From Nymphaea colorata (Eukaryota; Streptophyta; Magnoliopsida; Nymphaeales; Nymphaeaceae), in contig NC_045138.2 of assembly GCF_008831285.2 (NCBI RefSeq), positions 20,245,934 to 20,309,933 on the forward strand: a stretch of DNA of 64,000 nucleotides. Direction: 5' to 3'. The position numbers and the translations under genes are program-made. Below are positions 49,701-62,700 of the stretch, piece after piece (position 1 is the first letter of the stretch; each line of letters opens with the position of its first letter). The notes under the pieces are model-generated. The model searched no databases. It had not been told where the DNA came from and saw only the letters and a program-made list of their open reading frames with translations.

Positions 49701-52700
49701 GACAAGAAGAATTTCTCATTACAGTATCATTATATTTCTGTCCAGAAGTTACTTTTGAAGTTTCAATTTGCATTCAAATCCTGCATGTTTTCTTGAGGAC
49801 AAGAACTTTTCACTGATAAAAAGACTCATAGTGCTATGATAAGATTGATATTGGCAACTTCATCCATGAGACGATATACAATGCAGAAGTATGAAAACTT
49901 GGGTCATCCTGTGATGTCATAAGTCAAAAGGACAAAACCCAACCAAAAAAAAAAAAAAATTGTTGATGCATCGTTACTTGATCAGGACTCATTTTGTCTT
50001 ATTTTGAAATGCAAAAACAGGCTGCTGTTTCTGATTTGAGCAAGGCAAGTACTATCTCCCCTGATGATGAGACCATCACAGATGTACTAAGGTACATATT
50101 AGACGAACTTGTTAGGTATATATGTTGATGTTCAGGTGATAGAATATCTCTAAGAAATTCTGCGAATTTATGCAGGCAGACCAAGGAACTGCTGAAAGAA
50201 CATGAAGAGCCTCGTACATCTGGTATGGATTTCCATATTTCATGTTTTCCTGTTTGTCAAGTCAGTGTTCTTTTTTTTTTTTAAATACATAAGTTTTCTT
50301 GAAGCACAAGAGGTTGTCTTCAGAATTTCCAAGTGACCTGAAGCATTGCTTCTCTTAACAGGAGTGGTAATTGAAGAAATCATAGAAGAGACAGAATCTT
50401 CAACATCTGATATCCAGGAGAATCATCCTCCCAAAGAGTACTCCGTCTTACAACCTGAGGATACTGCTGAAAAATCTCAAGTGCATAACAGATCTGTTGG
50501 CAATGATAGTAGTGGTTTCAATGTAGATGCTCAACGGTTACAGGAACTCAAAGACAATCCCGAAGCGATCAGGTCGGTTCTACCTCAAATCTGTTCCCCA
50601 GTCCTCTCATTGGAACTTTTAGACTTTATATCATGGTTTTAGTATCATTACTCTGAAGTGCTCTGTTGATTGATCTCCACAAATGGTTGCTCTTGATCCA
50701 ATCATTTGTATTTGGTCCATGTTTTAGACTTTATTTCATGGTTTTGAGTTTGACATCATTACTCGGAAGGCACAGAACTCCAGAAATGGTTGCCGTTGGT
50801 CAAACCATTTGTACTGGGCAGGGTAGGAGCCTTTGTCTTATTGTCTGAAAACATTTTCTGTACACATGGCACACAATCAATTTGATCATGCATGAGAATT
50901 TATAACGTATCTCTTATCATATTACTGACAATAAGTTAAGTACATAAAATTGACCTTATACTTCTTTTGTCCTTTCTCTATGACTATCATTTCTATGTGG
51001 ATGCAAGGGGATGATCTTTTTGGAAACGATTAATATGGTTCTGAATGGGAAAATATTGTGAAGTGTCATATCATTGGTTAAGGAATTTTTTTGCATGTAT
51101 CCATAAAAAAAAAATTAATTATGCGCAATCTATTGCTTTTCTCATTTGAGGCAGTTAAACGATGCACAGATTTCAGGTTGGAACTTAATCATTGAAAGCT
51201 TTCATAGTGATTGGGATTGGTGAATAAATGTGTTCTTAGGTCAGCTTAGCCTTGAATTCTGTTATGAAATGTGTGTGTCTCCGGGTGAGTGTATACTGTA
51301 TATGCATGCATGCACATGCAAGCTTGCATGTGGTGCCTATGAATGTCAGATGATCAGTATTGCCTTTTTAAAGTTGCTTGTGAGTTCCTTTCATCCCTTT
51401 TGATCTGTAGCATCTAAAAGTTTCGTAAGAGGCATTTTTCAGTTGATAAAGCAGGTGAAGAAGCCTGGTATGGTAAATTGACAAATCATCTAGTAGGATG
51501 TTCACATTTTGTATGTTATAGAAATTATGGAAGTTTATGAAACTAAGAAAGAATGAAATAATGCGAGAAAACTTGATTAGATTATGACATATGATAAAAC
51601 ATGGTTATAAGTTTCCAGTGCCCAAAGCTAGCTGAATTATATACCTGTCATATTCTGATAGAACACAAGTCATGAAAATGCCCATGATATATTTCTAAAA
51701 ATGTCATTTTTGAATTTAACATCCATGTTCAGATTTAATTTCTGTATGAAGCTTGTAAGAAGCCATATGGTAGCCAAGGTAAAGCTGGGGATTCATTTAA
51801 TGAACAGATAATTACAAAAGGCTTAATGTGTTTCAACTTTCAAGTACTACTGATACTATTAGTTGGTTTATAGAACATGATGGAAGATGGCATAGATGAT
51901 CGTGCTGTACTGAACAGATATTGGATCCTCAAAGCAAGTCCTAAAAAAAGACTTAAAAGAACTTCTGTGACGCGTATGTTTCAAACATTTAGTATCATCC
52001 AAGAGGTCCTACAGGAGTCCATCTTTTCAAAAACTTACCGGCTAGATGTTTCCTTTTCTGGATGTCATGTAACTCACTTTTCCTCATCAATAATGTGGTT
52101 CTGAAATATAGTTGGTTTATAGAACATGATGGAAGATGGCATAGATGATCGTTCTGTACTGAACAGATATTGGATCCTCAAAGCAAGTCCTAAAAAAAGA
52201 CTTAAAAGAACTTCTGTGACGCGTATGTTTCAAACATTTAGTATCATCCAAGAGGTCCTACAGGAGTCCATCTTTTCAAAAACTTACCGGCTAGATGTTT
52301 CCTTTTCTGGATGTCATGTAACTCACTTTTCCTCATCAATAATGTGGTTCTGAAATATAATAGTTGCTTCCCTTTGTGATAAAATTTTATTCTACTTCTA
52401 CCCTCTTATATGAGCTGTATTCTTCCAGATCATTTCATACCTTTCTTGCCAATGCAAACCCTGATGCCTTGGCTGCTCTTGGTGGTCCGGGGATGGCACC
52501 TGAAATGGTAAAAACCATGTCAAATATGGTTAGCAAGATGTCAGCAGAAGAACTTCAGAAAATGCTCGAAGTTGCATCATCTTTGAATGGGACAAACCCT
52601 CTTTTCAGGCCAAGTACTTCAGCTGCGACGGAATCTCAAACTTCAGTAGCTGCTCCTTCTGTCAGAGACAACCGTGAAGCAAGTACCAGCAGCTCTCGAA

Positions 52701-53395
52701 GCACATTTATGGGCTCAGAGATGCCTCCATCTTATAATCCAACCGGAGATGTGCAAGAACAGATGAGAAACCAGATGAGAGATCCAGCCATGAGACAGGT
52801 GAAGATTTGTCATTTTATTTATCATCTGTATTTGGTTCCAGCTTTTTTACTGACACGGTTCTTATGACTGGGGCAATGGTCTTCACTTAGATTTTCACTC
52901 AGAGCTTTCTGGATTCTGTGGTTCATAGATTTACTCTTCTCTAGCCTAATAGTTTCTTACATTTTTTGGCTGTTGCTGGACAAACTTTCCAGATGTTCGC
53001 ATCAATGATTAAAAATATGAACCCAGAAATGATGGCAAACATGAGCGAGCAGTCTGGCTTTAAACTTTCAAAGGAGGATGCTGTAAAAGCTCAACAAGCA
53101 ATGTCTTCGCTATCTCCTGATGATTTAGAAAGAATGGTAGCTCCCTTTACTCTATTAGCTTCTAGTGATCTCTAGATGTTGTTTTTGTCACCTTACGGCA
53201 TCCCAGTGGTGTAATCATCTTCTAAAATGTCTGCTTGTTCTTCTGCAGATGCGCTGGGCAGACAAGATACAGAATGTTGCAGAAGGAGCTCGGAAGACAA
53301 AGAACTGGCTCCTCGGAAGGAAAGGGTTGATTCTTGCAATCGCCATGCTCATCTTGGCCGTCATCCTTCACTGGATGGGCTACATTGGTGGTTAA
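46768..53395 (+). CDS. OEP61: Outer envelope protein 61-like, tail-anchored TPR protein (OEP61/TPR7)
   Basis: Eleven exons: 46768-46863, 47990-48220, 48518-48574, 48743-48871, 49091-49168, 50021-50091, 50176-50222, 50362-50572, 52429-52798, 52993-53136, 53249-53395 (TAA). All phases join, giving 526 residues (the Arabidopsis protein is slightly longer). It opens [23 protein letters not shown] helices lie in exons 3-6 ([56 protein letters not shown]). There is an acidic linker ([10 protein letters not shown]), then a region with [13 protein letters not shown], then a hydrophobic tail anchor at about residues 504-524 ([20 protein letters not shown]). In the family the TPR clamp binds Hsp70 and helps deliver precursors to the chloroplast envelope or ER. 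Intron 8 (1.86 kb) contains a 249-bp tandem duplication. Confidence 0.93.
51861..52358. repeat. 249-bp tandem duplication in intron 8 of the OEP61-like gene
   Basis: Copies 51,861-52,109 and 52,110-52,358 begin agttggtttatagaacatga and differ at only one visible base (g at 51,904 against t in copy 2). Each carries the same 75-codon open frame starting MMEDGIDDR, of no recognisable family. The near identity implies a very recent event. Confidence 0.95.
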
Positions 53396-56300
53396 ACGGT
53401 ATCCCAACTTGGTTGTCACTCTGGTCCTTTTCCTGTGTGTCAAGGCATGCGTCTCTACCTTCTGCTAACCTACAACAAGCAGCTGCCACGAAAGGACTAG
53501 ACACGAGAAAGCTGAGGACTATTCGGTGCAAAGATTATGTCATATAAAAGTTGCTTTCTTTCTTTTCCTGGTTTGGTTCCTCGATGGTTGGAGGCAAGTC
53601 TTACAATTCGAGGGAAAATGAGAGTTGATTCTTTTAAAAGGAATTCTTTTGGTTTAGATTGTCTAGTTTTGCAAGATCAGTTGCCGCTAAGGCAAGAGAA
53701 GGGAACTTTTTCGTATGAGTATTATTTTGCATGGCATTAACATATTGAGGTACAGAGCACGACAGCCGATGCAATCTAAAACTGACACATTCCCGACTGA
53801 TAGCACACGGGTGTGACATATCGGTGACCAACTTGCCTAAAAATAGATGCATTAAAATATAACATCTGTTATATTGTTTTATGAATCTGTTCTTATTTTT
53901 CAAGATAGATTTGTGGATTCGTGGGACAGCAATTATATGTTACTATTGTCAAATGGTTCCTTGGTAAAGGGCTGACAGTTTCTTCAAAAAAGTTAAAATA
54001 ATTATTTGAGCGGGCAATTTAGTTATTTTATTATTATTTTAATATTTTGTATTGAGAATTGAAAAGCATTGTTTGACAATAGAGGAGAAAATTGAGTGCG
54101 TATTTGATGTTCCTCACAAGGAGGAGTGAGTTTTCCTTCGCCCATTTGTTCGGCGGTCTTTTTTGTTCTTTAAAGGGACATAACAACTGATTAAGAACGC
54201 ATATCAGATTAAATTTTAGGAAATGACCTTTATATATTTTTACTAACAAAATTAATTAAATAATAATGTAAGTTAATATTTTTGTGGTTCCGTGAACCAT
54301 ATCAGATATGAAATTAATAACTATGCTTTTAGATGAGCTTTTCATTCTTTATTATAACTTCTTCAAACTTCCTCACTCCTTCCTTTCGAATACAAGTCTC
54401 TAAGGCATCCTCATCGATTATTTACTCATGTATTAAAGAGAACAAGAAAAATACTTAGTACTTAGTAGGTGTGTTGTTGGAGTCATAAAAAGGGATGAAT
54501 GGAGACTTAAAAACGAGTATAACAACAACCTTCAAACCCTTTGTCTGGGTGGTCAGTTCTTAACATCCAAATAGGATTTGAGGTCACATTCAGTTGTAAA
54601 TTTAAAAGTACATTTTGCATTAAATTTAGCTGTGAATTCAAAAGTCAGATTAAGATATATCTAGGCTTTTCTCCAATTGCATTCAAATCTGAATGTGTAA
54701 ATATCTGGTAAATCAGATATGATAAATGGTAAAATCTGATTTGAATAAGATCCATTAACATTCCTATACGAACCTAATGTTAAACAAAAGAAATACAAAC
54801 TACAAACTTTTACTGCCCTATGGATCTGCACCAAAAACTAGAATAAATTTCCGAAGTACTGTGTTATTGTATTCCATGAGACAGTTACAATCAGTCACAA
54901 AGTTGAAACCCACGTCTACGTCGAACGGTGCTCGAAAACTGGAACTCAGTCAGGCCTAGATTCAATGTAGGCCTGATTTGGCACTGTTAGGCTGACACAT
55001 GCTGATCCACATCACATTGAATCAGATGTGGGGCAAGTGAGGGAAATTAAGCAGCTTGATGCTGTGCGCCCAGGCATGCTACACCGCGTTCCTCATTTAT
55101 TGTTCAACAAATCTCTTCTCCAAAAGAAGACGTTCAACGATTTCCCGCTTCTATATCGGGCTGCACCTGCAACGCTGCTGCCCATTGCTCTCTTTTCAAT
55201 ATAGCAGCTATGGAGAGCTGTCAAACTCTCTCTCTCTCTGTGCTGCTCTCTCAGCTTTTATTAGATGAGGAAGCAATAAAAGGTGGTGTACAGAGAGTCC
55301 TCAACACATAAATTCACAAGGCAGGCCATTATCAAATCAATGTGGTTGATGCTGCCTCTCCCAGGACTGGCAGTGACCACTCATCTTCTTAAATGAGTTC
55401 ATAATGAGAACCAGTGGCTCAAATCTTGCTGTGGGTAGCTCTGGTTTAGCTCAGAAATCTTGAAATGAGTGGAAGCGAGGCGCTAAATTTACCTGAAGCT
55501 GCAGGCCATGGCCTTCTGCTTTTGAATGCAGAGCAGTTGGAAAGAAACACGTTACATTTAAAATACAGAGACATGGTAGAAGCAGAAGAACGAAATGAAA
55601 GAAACAACAGTTGTGATGAAGTTAATTTCATGACATAAAGAAAGCAGATCCTTTTTTTGGGTACATAACTGAAGTTTTGAAAATGCCATGTTTGGTTCTT
55701 CTGCTAAATCAGTTTTTGAAAATCTCAAGTCACAATCCCGAGGGATTTTAAAAAAAAAAAATGCATGTAAAAGGGTCGAATTTGATGTTGAATGGAATTT
55801 CAATTCTTGGATGTTACAATACCGTTCCGTTTTAAGACCACTTCTCAGTTTTGAAATCAAGGTGAACTTGGTAGAACTAGATCTTTTTTCAATGAGTGTG
55901 TTTGTTTCACCACATAAATCACGGGCCGACTTTTTCAAACCTATTTGGCCAGTATAGCGCTCAAAGTTCCCAAGCTTTTGGCCAGCTTCATTAATCTTTT
56001 GGAACCATGGACTAGATCAAGAGTGCTAGACACTCGGCACACCATCACCTAAGATTATCCCACAATAGACTATTCGCAAGCCATAGTCACGAGGCTCTGT
56101 CAAAACACATTCATTCCTCCAAACGCCTATCTACTTTTATAAAAATTCTATCTTGAGGTAAACTTTCTTTGGAAGGAAGTCTCTAACCAAAGTCAGTTGC
56201 CAACTAGATATCATTAAAGAAGGCGACCGACCATCACCATACTCGATGACAAACTTTCACTTGCTCGCCCCCACACTACTCTATGCAGTTGTTGTGAACA

Positions 56301-57150
56301 TATTCTATGCGTCCACCACCGAAAGAATTAACCTTAACCCGTACATTTAAGGTCCAACCCTTTTCATCGAACCAGGTTTTCTACACTTATTTCCACAAAG
56401 ATGACATTTACAATGCACACCTTTTAATGCGAAATATTTTTTTAAATCATGATTCCCTAATTTTCATTCTTCAATCAAAATTCCCAAACACCTCCTAAAA
56501 AATTGTCTTAAATTTTTATTTTAACTTTATGTCGAACACATTCAAGCAAGGGCGTATTAATCTTATAATTTCAAAGCCCTTAATTTACCTAAGAAAAGTC
56601 ACGGAATGTCATCTAGACATCCAAATGAACCCGTTCTAAAGGTTGTTCCTAAAACCCTTTTTAACCAGAAAAGCACATACACAACGATGTATCGTTAATT
56701 TCCACATTTAAAATAACGTTTATAAATTTTAAATTTATCCTGGCGCAAGTTTTCTTACAAGTAGAAGATTCTGTATTTATGGATGATGGTAGGTGGCTCG
56801 GGTCCGGACAAACATCTGAGTCCGGGTTCTGACCTGATCGGGTCTGACCCGGGCAGCTACACGTGCATGTCAGATCTGACATTGCACACGGGTTGGACAA
56901 TGGTCCCCTTCTTTCCCGAACCAGTTCGGGTTTTGCTTTTAATAAAATAGTAATAATTTCATCAATTTATTTTTATACATAATTTTGGCTGTGAAAAACT
57001 ATTGTAGAACTTCCCATTGAGCCTGAAATATTTAAGTTTATTTATACAATCAATTTTTAAATATGGGGTTTTTCCTTAAAAAAGTTTGACTTGTATTTAA
57101 TTAGGGCTGAGCATTAAGCCGGCCCGGCCCGATTCACAGTTTAGTCAAAG
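53396..57150. other. Intergenic; no confident gene
   Basis: OEP61-like 3' UTR to about 53,750. 54,540-54,770 holds diverged aaatctgattt/tcagatatg words like those in the 33.4-kb MITE, probably an old copy. (CT)n occurs at about 55,229-55,255. The rest is AT-rich without recognisable features. Confidence 0.5.
55465..55638 (+). CDS. Possible small ORF, 57 aa, unknown
   Basis: ATG 55,465 to TAA 55,636-55,638, starting MSGSEALNLPEAAGHG and rich in Glu, Asn and Leu with a charged, helix-like second half (RDMVEAEERNERNN). The composition looks more protein-like than its surroundings. There is no family match I can name, and no intron signals or promoter support. It may be chance, or an exon of a decayed gene. 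Confidence 0.15.
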   Translation: MSGSEALNLPEAAGHGLLLLNAEQLERNTLHLKYRDMVEAEERNERNNSCDEVNFMT

Positions 57151-57450
57151 CCCAACCATCAAAGTTCAGGCCGGAGTTCGACTCGGTCTGACCCAATTTT
57201 AAAATATTTAAAATATATAAGTTTAATGTATATACATATTTATAATGAAAATATATAAAAATATAATAAAAATAATTATATACCAATCCAAAGTCGGATG
57301 AAGGCCCACCCACAGCCCAGTCCAAACCCAATCATCGAGGACCAGCCCTGGGTTCGTCTCGGTCTAACCCAATTTTGAAATATTTAAAACTATATATTTA
57401 ATATATATAAATATATTTATAATGAAAATGTACAAAAATATAAAAAAAAT
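57151..57450. repeat. 176-bp tandem doublet of a cccaa(c/t)catc-type repeat
   Basis: cccaaccatc (57,151) and cccaatcatc (57,327) begin two collinear copies that continue through ctcggtctgacccaatttt / ctcggtctaacccaatttt into A/T-only sequence ending taatgaaaatatataaaaat / taatgaaaatgtacaaaaat. Confidence 0.8.
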
Positions 57451-57727
57451 TATATATATATATATATATATTAGTGCCCAGGACCAGCCTGTCCCCCACT
57501 CTTTTTAAGTGTAACCCTCAACTTACATGCCAACTTTGGTAGTGTGATGTTTCAGAGACTTCATCAGAAACAATTTAATAGGATTTATGTAACATCAAAA
57601 TGGTATTTAAACCGTTGATCCTAGTAATCCTTATTTAGAACCCATCATAAATAGAGTTTTCGGATGTATTAAAAATAAATAAGACTAACTGCACACTTGC
57701 CATTACATTTTGTGTTTGATGCCCAAC

Positions 57728-58151
57728 TAGGGCTGCACAACCAGTTGAGCTAACTTGGGCTCGACTCTCTTGAAAAAATTTGGCTCATGCTCGACTCGTT
57801 TATAAATAAGCCGAGTTCGAGCTTACAAAGATACTCAAAATAATAAAGGAGTCGAGTTTGAGTTTTAGGAACTCGACTTGTTTGTACTCGACTCGACTCG
57901 CAAACTGGTACTCTATATAATACTGCAATTCACTGGTTTTAATTTTGAGGGTAAAAACAAATTTTAACAAGTTACACGAGTTAGAGTTTTATGAGTTAAA
58001 ACTTACATGAGTTGAACAAGTTAACCTCAAACGGCTCAACACCTACTAAACGAATTAAATGGGTTAAACGAGTCGAGTTTGATCTCGAGCTGAGTTTTTT
58101 GAGCCGAGTCGAGCTCGAGCTGGCCCTCGACTCGGCTCATGTGCAGCCCTA
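57728..58151. mobile_element. hAT-like MITE filled with GAGTCGAG words
   Basis: Perfect 11-bp terminal inverted repeats tagggctgcac (57,728-57,738) and gtgcagcccta (58,141-58,151). Flanking 8-bp direct repeats are tgcccaac (57,720-57,727) and tgcctaac (58,152-58,159), 7 of 8 matching. The 424-bp interior consists of short words such as gagtcgag, ctcgactcg and gagctcgagc in both orientations around a central gap. No coding capacity. Confidence 0.8.
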
Positions 58152-58566
58152 TGCCTAACAACGAGAGAACCAAACGTTACCTCAATATGTGGCTCAGGGT
58201 TCACTTAATTTGATACATTGGTTCATCCACTTATACTACTTGCTGGGGCTTCAAATGCACCTGATCTAGTACATTATGAGTGTTATATTAGCTGCTTACC
58301 AATGAACTTTAACTCGTGGGCTAGACTCCTGAGAACGGGGGGTAATATATATGTATATATATAAAATAATAATAATAATAAAAGTTTTTCTTGTTATAAT
58401 ATTGCATATTTTATAAAACAGACAAAACTAAAGTCCACCTCCAACCTGCTCTTTTGTAGCCCGCATTTTATGTCTTTGAGTTGTTTTTTTTTTCCTTCTC
58501 TAAGGGTTTTTCCCGTTTAAGCCTGGAAAGTTGAGGGCAAGTTTTTTTTTTTTTATTTTTTTATTA

Positions 58567-58733
58567 AGGTGTGTTTAATAGTTTTGTATTTTATATCTGA
58601 ACTAAAATCCATTGATCATATATGAAAAAGAAGATTTGAGATTTTCAGTTTGATCAAAACACTATATTTCACGAATAACTTTCAATTATTTCAAATCACA
58701 TCGGATCTTAAATCTAAAAATATCAAACACCCA
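58567..58733. mobile_element. Small Tourist-like MITE
   Basis: Left end aggtgtgtttaatagttt (58,567), reverse complement of the right end tgggtgtttgatattt (from 58,733). The flanks are TTA at 58,564-58,566 and 58,734-58,736. 167 bp. The termini resemble the aggggcatttgatg class of PIF/Harbinger MITEs. Confidence 0.6.
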
Positions 58734-59390
58734 TTAGAATTTTCATAATCTCCAATAACAAAAAATCATTCCAATCGTATTTGTTCAATTTGTTTTCATT
58801 TCCAGCTTATTTCACCGTTAATCCCTTGAAAGTTCTTTTTATATATATATATAAAACTTTCTTTCTCTACCGTTCCAAAAACCAATTTGAAATTCGAAGC
58901 TTCAACTTTCCGGCGAAAATCTGCTCCGTCGTTTTCGAATTCGAAGCCTAAATAAAGGCACCCGTCGCTGTCTGGCAACTATGCTTTCTTTTTGAAAGAT
59001 AATAATAAACAAACCGGTTTCTGCCCCTACACTTTTCCTTTGGCCGCTTCAAGTAACGTTAAACAACAAAAATAAAACATTTTTTTTGCAAAGTAGGCTT
59101 GTTTATGTCATTTCGATAATATTCACCCGTTTCATGTCCACATTCTTGTGAGAATACTTCAATTAATACTGGGGTGTTGTTATACGTCAAGGCATTGAAC
59201 GAGAGAGAGCGCACGTCAAAAACAAGGCGAGTGGTCTTCGCCTGCCACGTTGAGAACAATTTCAGATGCGGAAAGAGACCACGAAAGGGCGATGAGGATT
59301 CGCGGGGCTTGACCTTTGGGTTTTGTCCGTTTTAAGTCTGGTCGGGTTGGGAGAGAGCGGGGATGGAAGGGGCCGTACGCGTGCGTTTTT

Positions 59391-59400
59391 GTCACGTGAC
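59391..59400. promoter_or_regulatory. G-box palindrome GTCACGTGAC
   Basis: A perfect 10-bp palindrome containing CACGTG, about 430 bp upstream of the putative first-exon donor of the SINA-like gene. G-boxes bind bZIP and bHLH factors in light and ABA responses; a link to this gene is inferred from position. Confidence 0.5.
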
Positions 59401-59579
59401 GAGAGAGAGAGAGAAGGGGAGGAGCCGCGGCGCCGGCGATCCGCGAGGTGTTGGCGAAACTACCCTCGAGGAAATGGAGAAATGACGGGGGGTTGGAGAG
59501 GAAGGGGGGCCCTCCTGGCTTCCTTCCTTTCTTCTCTCCTATTAAGTCGGGGGGATGGGGATGCAGAGGGAGGCTTTTT

Positions 59580-59789
59580 TTAACAGGGAAGGACTTTCTC
59601 TCTCCTTCCCTCTCTCTCTCTCTCTCCCCCTCCCTCCATTGTCGCTCTCGACAGCCATCCATTCATTGGCATCCCCTGTTTCTTTCCGCGAATTTCCTTT
59701 AATGCCCTTCACCGTCACCGCAATTAGAAGCTTCCCTCTCAATCTCCCCCTTTCTCACCCTTCTCTCTCTCGGACAAGGGACATTTCTT

Positions 59790-59823
<34 letters not shown>

Positions 59824-59843
59824 GCCCATGGGGATGAACTTCG
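59580..59843 (+). other. Putative 5' non-coding exon of the SINA-like gene, with an upstream ORF
   Basis: The strand is pyrimidine-rich (long CT runs at 59,598-59,640 and 59,791-59,823). It ends in ATGGGGATGAACTTCG followed by a strong donor GTGAGT at 59,844. Splicing to the acceptor TGCAG at 62,591-62,595 would make an upstream ORF of 13 codons (from ATG 59,828) ending at TGA 62,619-62,621, 80 bases before the main ATG. The exon start is not defined. Confidence 0.4.
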
Positions 59844-62595
59844 GTGAGTTTGGCGGTGAGTTTTTGCTTTTTTCCTTTTGCTTTAGTTTCCAATTTTTCG
59901 AGGCTTGTGTTGGAGGATTGATAAGCCTAGACGCGTCTTTTTTTTTTTTCCAAATTTTTCTGTTCATTTTTTGTTTTTTCAAAGTAATTAAACGTGAATG
60001 ATGGGAGTTTTGCTCGGTTCGTTTTCCTGTAAAATGGTCCAAGATTTTTATCTTTTTTTTTTTATTCTATTTGAGTGTGCCTGGTGTTGTTGTATTCTAG
60101 CGCGAATTTGGGATGATATTTTGATTGGGAGTCGAAACCTTCATGCCGACTTCGTTTTCTGTTTAGTCGGTCATTTTGGTTTAACGCATTTGTGAAGCAT
60201 TATAATCTTTTACGCGATGGTTTCTTTTTTCTGAACGTTATTCTTGTGGCTGGTTCAGACGTCCTTTTGGTTTTGGGTACTCAATTTTCGTGAATTGTCC
60301 GTGCAAATCGGGCTTGTATTTGAGTTTTTGTTTCCTGGATGACTGTCGGTTCTACGGCTGTAATATGTTGTCCTTCCATTTGGGGACTTCTCTTTTGAGC
60401 TAGACCTTTTTTACCTGACTGCTTTCATAAATGGGCATTATTCATTTATTGCAGGAAGTTATTCAATCCGTTCATTCTTTCTAACATCATGATTTTATCT
60501 CTTCTTCCATGTCGGTATATATTTCATGTTGAGGTGCTTAAACTTGGAGGATTATATAAAGTTGTGGTTTTGGTGGGATGGAGAACTTACAGATGTTAAG
60601 CCCAAAAAATACTGCATCGTGTCCATGTAACGCCTTGTATTTTTATTATAAAAATTATGGATAATGAATTTTTTTAGTTTTTTGTGCCGTTATTTGACAT
60701 GATAAGGTCTTATGGAATTGCCAAAAGGATGTTTCAGACCTGTTGGAGGTTCATAGGAGCTTTTTCAGGGTCACGAACTGATAGCTCCTTGATATAATTT
60801 TTGTTTTTCAGCTTACCTTATTTGGCCCCAGTACGTTTCAGTTTTCAATGTTTTCAATTCTTCTTGATATAAGTGCACATAGTTAACCGTATAATTTGTG
60901 TATTGTCTTCTTTTATGTTTCTTTGTTTTGTTCTGATGAAAACCCATAAGATAGATTCTATCATCTTTTCTTATTTGGCTCCCATAAGTTTTTGTTTACA
61001 ATATTTCTGGAAATTGATACGAGTGGATTTAGTTAACCGTAGGACTTTTGCAGTATCTTCTTTTATGCTCCTCTTTCTTGTTCAGATGTACACCTATAAG
61101 ATTCTGTCAAAAACGTTTCCTGTTCAGTTCAAACTCAGACCTGCAATATTCTGCCAAAAGACAGTTACTTAAGATGTTTGTTTAAGTGTTTCCTCTTCAA
61201 ACCAAATTTGGGAAACTCACATGTTTAGAATTCAAATAGCACAATTTCTGCATGCCATCTAGCAAATGTTACACGGATGTGAAAAGGTACCCATACAAAG
61301 TAAGTTTTCTTGTCAGATGCACTTAGTCATGTAGCTCACCTTGTAGCCTGCTCTTCTTCTCTATGTGCCATGTAAATGTTGAATTCATTGCTCCAACACA
61401 AAATTATTCCCTTGTATCTTTCCACTTTGTTTATAAACCTAAGGAATTTTCATACCTGATTTTTCTATACAAGTTAGAACTATGTCTTCAATCATGTTGA
61501 GGTCAAATCTGGAAAATAAAATATTAATCCAGTTACAAGATGTGAAAAAAAAAAACCTTAAATCTGGGCATTTTTTCCCGAATGACTTGTCCAAAGACAT
61601 TGATAAGGCAAATCCTTGTAATCTTGGATGGGAGATCCAAGGAAAGAAAAGAGTCTAGAGAGGAATATTCCTTTAGGGTGTGTAAAAGATATGTTTATGT
61701 GATCTCCACTTAGAGGGAGTGTAAAGGATAGCATGTTTTGAAACCCTTTAGGGCGTGTTTGGATGCATGAAAAGCATTTTGGAGGTAAAACTCTGTTTTT
61801 GAAAATTTGGTTTTTCAACTCGTCGTCCAACTTTTGCCTTTTCTAATTTTTCTTTGAACATTACCGTATGTCATCAACTTCCGTTATCCACAATTTTGAA
61901 AGTTTTTGTAATGATAATAAAAGGTTAGCATCTTATGCTGGTCGTGTTCTTCTGTGATGTTCAGTGCATAATTACCTCGAGTTTTCTTGATATGACCTAT
62001 TCACGGTCTGTCTGGTGCTCTTGGTTTTGTGTATCTGGCATGATAATGATTGGAGATATTATGGATGCAGAAATTTTATTTAGTGATGTGTCATCAGATC
62101 TGTTGACATATATGAGTTCGCATGTAATGTAGATCACTGTGAAGTAGACCAAATTTTTTATCTGAGTGATGCTTTTCTTCTCCTGTGGTTTCAATTGTTT
62201 TAATCTTTTGTTCTGGTCTTTCAACATAAACTTTCTGGGTGGTGGTGTCCATTGCTAGAATTGTGGCTTAAGCTTGTCTTCAACTAGTTAGTCCCGTCTG
62301 ATTAGATCCGAAGTTTTATAGCAGATGAAAAGTGCATTTTGCTGGTGTCGCTTCGTAATCATATGTCTGCCGTTCCAATTGTAAAATCTCTCTCTCTCTC
62401 TCTCTAATCCAAGCACCGTCTGGTGCATATTTACGTTTACACTTTTTCTGTAACTTTATTAGCTAAAAAATTTTCATGCTATGTACATGACTGGTAAGCG
62501 GTTTCTTCTGCTTAAGAGCATGCTCTGGTCCTATTTATAGGCTAACCATATGAAATCCTACTAATCTAATTTATGCATTTTCCTAAAACATGCAG
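59844..62595 (+). other. Putative first intron (2.75 kb) of the SINA-like gene
   Basis: T-rich throughout, as plant introns are, with no coding content. It contains (CT)n at 62,389-62,406 and a gggcgtgtttggatgcatga string at 61,752 that looks like the end of an old MITE. Confidence 0.4.
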
Positions 62596-62700
62596 ATATT
62601 CTTAGAGGATTCTGCCCATGACTTTTTACATTCTATCTGGAGGCTGGAAGCAGAAAAGTAGCAGAAAATTTGCCACTTATTAAAAAGTGGTCTTGCCTAC

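Larger units (their letters stand above)
58160..59560. other. Intergenic and SINA-like promoter region
   Basis: AT-rich to about 59,040, including a small MITE (58,567-58,733) and short (TA)n tracts. Then it turns GC-rich, with a perfect G-box palindrome at 59,391-59,400 and GA repeats. Confidence 0.5.

Noticed and set aside
59216-60042. Several overlapping open frames of 84-148 codons on both strands near 59.2-60.0 kb
   Set aside because: They arise from CT/GA-rich promoter and leader sequence. None has a domain, and they contradict each other.
61752-61830. gggcgtgtttggatgcatga string that looks like a MITE end
   Set aside because: No matching inverted end or target duplication could be found nearby, so no element is called.
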